This document shows positions 61,745 to 64,000 of a stretch of DNA of 64,000 bases, in pieces. The position numbers were made by a program, and so were the translations under genes. The notes under the pieces are model-generated. The model saw only the letters and a list, made by a program, of their open reading frames with translations, searched no databases and was not told the DNA's origin. The DNA is from Chryseobacterium arthrosphaerae (GTDB lineage Bacteria; Bacteroidota; Bacteroidia; Flavobacteriales; Weeksellaceae): positions 2,604,001-2,668,000 of the forward strand of contig NZ_MAYG01000001.1 of the NCBI RefSeq assembly GCF_001684965.1, read 5' to 3'. Each line of letters starts with the position of its first letter. Position 1 is the stretch's first letter.

Positions 61745-62788
61745 TTAGAATTTCACAATTTCATTAACAATTTTTCCTGCAGCATTTCCATCTCCATAAA
61801 GGGTTCCATTCCAATCAGCAGGAAATTTGCATAATTCAGTACCTAAATCCGATAAGTCATCAAACATAAGGGTATTTCCCCCCAACGCAACAGTCTCCGT
61901 CCATTCAGTTTCCGTACGTACCGTAACACATCTTTTCTGAAGCCAATAAGCTTCCTTTTGCATGCCTCCACTATCCGTAATCAACCCTTTCGAATAATAT
62001 AGATAATTTAAATTATCAAAATAACTCTGTGGTTCTATAATAATCAGGTTAGAAAAGTCTTCTGTTTTGATACCAAAGTCCTGTACCATTTTTCTTGTTC
62101 TCGGATGCAAGGCAATGATCACTTTTTCGGGAAGGCTGTTTAAGGCTTTGAAAATTTTTGTAAGTCTTTCAAGATTATCTGTATTATAAGGCCTATGAAT
62201 AGTAACGTAATAGTATCCGAAATCAGACTTTTTATCACCGATTTTATTTTCAGCAATAACAAGATTCACCAGATCCTTCATAATATCTCCTACCATAACA
62301 GCATCTTTGGAAAGTCCCTCCTGAGAAAGGTTTTCTACAGCAACGTCTGATGTCACAAATAGTTTTGAGGAGATATGATCAGTCAAAATTCTGTTTACCT
62401 CTTCTGGCATTTCTTTATTAAAACTTCTCAGTCCTGCCTCTATATGAAATACAGGAATATGTAATTTAACGGCTACCAAAGCTCCGGCCAGAGTAGAATT
62501 GGTATCTCCATATACTACTACGCCATCAGGTTTCTCATCAAGAATGATCTTTTCTATATCAATCATCATTTTCCCTGTTTGTTCACCGTGATTCCCACCT
62601 CCATTCTGTAAGATATATTGCGGCTTTTTCATATTTAGCTGATCAAAAAATATGGTACTCATATTTTCATCATAATGCTGTCCTGTATGAATGGTGATAA
62701 GGTTTATTTTATCTTCAGCTGCTTTTTCAAAAGGAAAATGTTTGATAAACTGAGGTCTCGCTCCAATAATCGCAATTATTTTTTTCAT
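61745..62788 (-). CDS. wbpI: UDP-sugar 2-epimerase, WbpI-like
   Basis: The 347-residue non-hydrolysing 2-epimerase has IIGARPQFIKHFPFEKA, HTGQHYDENMSTIFFDQLNM, NGGGNHGEQTGKMM, VVVYGDTNSTLAGALVAVKLHIPVFHIEAGLRSFN, and LITDSGGMQKEAYWLQKRCVTVRTETEW. The GARPQFIK and GNHGEQTGKMM forms match the WbpI group, which epimerises UDP-GlcNAc3NAcA to UDP-ManNAc3NAcA, rather than WecB or FnlC. A second epimerase of a different group (FnlC) is at 44686-45825. Confidence 0.82.
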   Translation of the reverse strand: MKKIIAIIGARPQFIKHFPFEKAAEDKINLITIHTGQHYDENMSTIFFDQLNMKKPQYILQNGGGNHGEQTGKMMIDIEKIILDEKPDGVVVYGDTNSTLAGALVAVKLHIPVFHIEAGLRSFNKEMPEEVNRILTDHISSKLFVTSDVAVENLSQEGLSKDAVMVGDIMKDLVNLVIAENKIGDKKSDFGYYYVTIHRPYNTDNLERLTKIFKALNSLPEKVIIALHPRTRKMVQDFGIKTEDFSNLIIIEPQSYFDNLNYLYYSKGLITDSGGMQKEAYWLQKRCVTVRTETEWTETVALGGNTLMFDDLSDLGTELCKFPADWNGTLYGDGNAAGKIVNEIVKF

Positions 62789-62796
62789 CCTTAATT

Positions 62797-63807
62797 TTAT
62801 TTTAAATGATATATCCTTTCGATAATATCAACAACTTTTAATCCTTCCAAAGCATTAGTTGTAATGGTATTTCTACCTTTTAATACATCCACTACATTTT
62901 CAATGATATAATGGTGATTGGCTGCCGAACCTTTATATGCTCCATAGTCATTCCCTGGATTAGTAGGAGGCAACTCTGGCATCACATAGTCTTTAACGTT
63001 ACAAACTTCTACTTTATCCATGTACTGTCCTCCAATCTTTACAGATCCGTTTTCTGCAATAATTGTCATTGAGCTTTCAAGATTTTGGTTCCATACGGAT
63101 GTAGAATAATTTAAAGATCCCATTCCTCCGTTTACAAAATCAAAGCTTATAAACCCGGAATCTTCAAAATCTGTCAGATCTTTATGGTTAAAATCTTCAA
63201 ATTTTGCCTGAATATTAGTTATATCCCCGAATAGCCAGTACATAATATCTATAAAGTGGGAGAACTGGGTAAACAATGTTCCTCCATCCAAATCTTTTTT
63301 ACCATGCCATGATTCAGGCTTGTAATACCTGTCATCACGATTCCAATAACAATTAAGCTGAACCATGAATATTTTACCTAATCTTCCACTTTCTACCATT
63401 TCTTTAATCCATGCAGAAGGCGGGGAATAGCGGTTTTGCATTACAGCAAATACTTGTTTATGCTTATGAAGTGCCTGAAAAATCAATTTTTCAGCATCCT
63501 GCTTATTAAGAGCCATGGGTTTTTCCACAACTACATGTTTCCCAGCATCAATAACTTTGTATGCTTGTTCAAAATGAAATCCATTGGGAGAAGCAATATT
63601 GACTACGTCAATTTCAATACCTGAGTTCAGGAGTTCGTCCAATGATTGGAAAAAAGGGACATTATGGCTTTCAATCCCCAATGTAGATTTCTCTTTTACA
63701 TCTACTAAGGCTACCAATTCACATTCTGCATTTCTGGAGACCATTTCTGCATGTCTTTTCCCGATATGCCCGCAGCCAACAACCGCAAATTTTATTTTTT
63801 CAGACAT
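62797..63807 (-). CDS. wbpB: Gfo/Idh/MocA-family nucleotide-sugar dehydrogenase, WbpB-like
   Basis: The 336-residue NAD-dependent enzyme has the dinucleotide motif VVGCGHIGKRHAEM near 8-21, VVEKPMALN with the catalytic Lys near 95-100, and GGTLFTQFSHFIDIMYWLFG with the catalytic His near 185. The family and the linkage to a WbpI-like and a WbpD-like gene suggest WbpB, which oxidises C3 of UDP-GlcNAcA. WbpA (6-dehydrogenase) and WbpE (aminotransferase) are expected beyond the right edge. Confidence 0.8.
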   Translation of the reverse strand: MSEKIKFAVVGCGHIGKRHAEMVSRNAECELVALVDVKEKSTLGIESHNVPFFQSLDELLNSGIEIDVVNIASPNGFHFEQAYKVIDAGKHVVVEKPMALNKQDAEKLIFQALHKHKQVFAVMQNRYSPPSAWIKEMVESGRLGKIFMVQLNCYWNRDDRYYKPESWHGKKDLDGGTLFTQFSHFIDIMYWLFGDITNIQAKFEDFNHKDLTDFEDSGFISFDFVNGGMGSLNYSTSVWNQNLESSMTIIAENGSVKIGGQYMDKVEVCNVKDYVMPELPPTNPGNDYGAYKGSAANHHYIIENVVDVLKGRNTITTNALEGLKVVDIIERIYHLK

Positions 63808-63817
63808 CTGTAATTTT

Positions 63818-64000
63818 TTAAATTTTCGAAACTCTATTATTTTCTAATCTGTATTGTTCTTTACTCTCTTCACATATTGCCATTCCCTGTTCATCAAAAT
63901 GAAGGCGATGTCCAAATTCGCTCATCCATCCCATTTGTCGGGCAGGATTACCCACCACCAAGGCATAGTCAGGCACTTCTTTTGTAACTACGGCTCCTGC
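63818..64000 (-). CDS. WbpD/WlbB-like N-acetyltransferase, 3' end only
   Basis: Only the last 60 codons are in the window; the stop is TAA at 63818-63820. The visible C-terminus reads AGAVVTKEVPDYALVVGNPA, then RQMGWMSEFGHRLHFDEQG, and ends VSKI. The GNPARQMGWMSEFGHRL-type clamp is characteristic of the WbpD/WlbB hexapeptide acetyltransferases that acetylate the C3 amino group of UDP-GlcNAc3NA. It lies ten bases upstream of the WbpB-like gene on the same strand. Confidence 0.8.
   Translation of the reverse strand, partial: AGAVVTKEVPDYALVVGNPARQMGWMSEFGHRLHFDEQGMAICEESKEQYRLENNRVSKI

Noticed and set aside
1..64000. CRISPR arrays, prophage, insertion sequences, rRNA or tRNA genes
   Set aside because: No regular spaced repeats, transposase, integrase or phage structural motifs were seen, and no cloverleaf was recognised by eye; a covariance-model scan would be the decisive test for RNAs.

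Overview
The window looks like a chromosomal segment of a Chryseobacterium-like flavobacterium (Bacteroidota). The evidence is the low G+C content, several promoters of the Bacteroidota type (TTG, about 20 bases, TAnnTTTG), a fused LpxC-FabZ protein, the type IX secretion regulator PorX, a T9SS C-terminal sorting domain, a TonB-dependent receptor and a small peptide with a Chryseobacterium-type double-glycine leader. The genus is an inference from protein style and gene order, not from a database match. I saw no rRNA, tRNA, CRISPR array, prophage or transposase.

Positions 1-38,900 are mostly housekeeping and envelope genes in short transcription units. In order they are: the start of an Ada-like gene; agmatinase and arginine decarboxylase; a lipoprotein phosphatase; thiamine pyrophosphokinase and a cobalamin adenosyltransferase; a TonB receptor; a DinB-like protein and a WYL regulator; an MsbA-like ABC exporter; a DKNYY-repeat protein; LptB with an unusual C-terminal extension; a TM2 protein; an unknown protein followed by a bacteriocin-like peptide; HemB; a tiny protein that is almost only a T9SS sorting domain; a NatAB-like ABC exporter; SucD with an outer-membrane barrel protein; the lipid A block lpxD, lpxC-fabZ, lpxA, a small secreted protein, efp and a second LpxD-like gene; an HD phosphohydrolase; an S41 peptidase; PorX; a YCII protein with exonuclease III; an RlpA-like protein; two tandem secreted proteins of unknown function; and RimO. 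Two copies, and possibly a relic of a third, of a double-hairpin intergenic repeat lie in this half.

Positions 38,900-64,000 form one minus-strand surface polysaccharide locus of the Wzx/Wzy type. It runs in from beyond the right edge of the window and ends at a hairpin terminator at about 38,905-38,936. Genes overlap by 1-11 bases or are separated by a few bases, so it is probably one long operon. It encodes a flippase, two Wzy-like polymerase candidates, two small initiating sugar transferases, three glycosyltransferases, two hexapeptide acyltransferases, a PglE-like aminotransferase, a HAD/ATP-grasp pair, RfbC, and a secreted protein of possible hydrolase fold.

The most interesting content is two complete, divergent acetamidino-sugar modules in this one locus. 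Each has an N-acetyl sugar amidotransferase, a HisF2-like protein and a HisH2-like protein. Module 1 (49,627-52,151) lies directly upstream of FnlA, FnlB and FnlC homologues, which make UDP-L-FucNAc; this resembles the E. coli O145 WbuXYZ and P. aeruginosa O12 LfnA systems that make L-FucNAm. Module 2 (57,307-59,842) travels with WbpI-, WbpB- and WbpD-like genes, as in the P. aeruginosa O5 pathway to a 3-acetamidino mannuronic acid. The simplest model is a surface glycan carrying two different amidino sugars, both bearing positive charge. The module 1 amidotransferase has lost three of the four N-terminal cysteines present in module 2, and both HisF-like proteins lack the catalytic Asp of true HisF.
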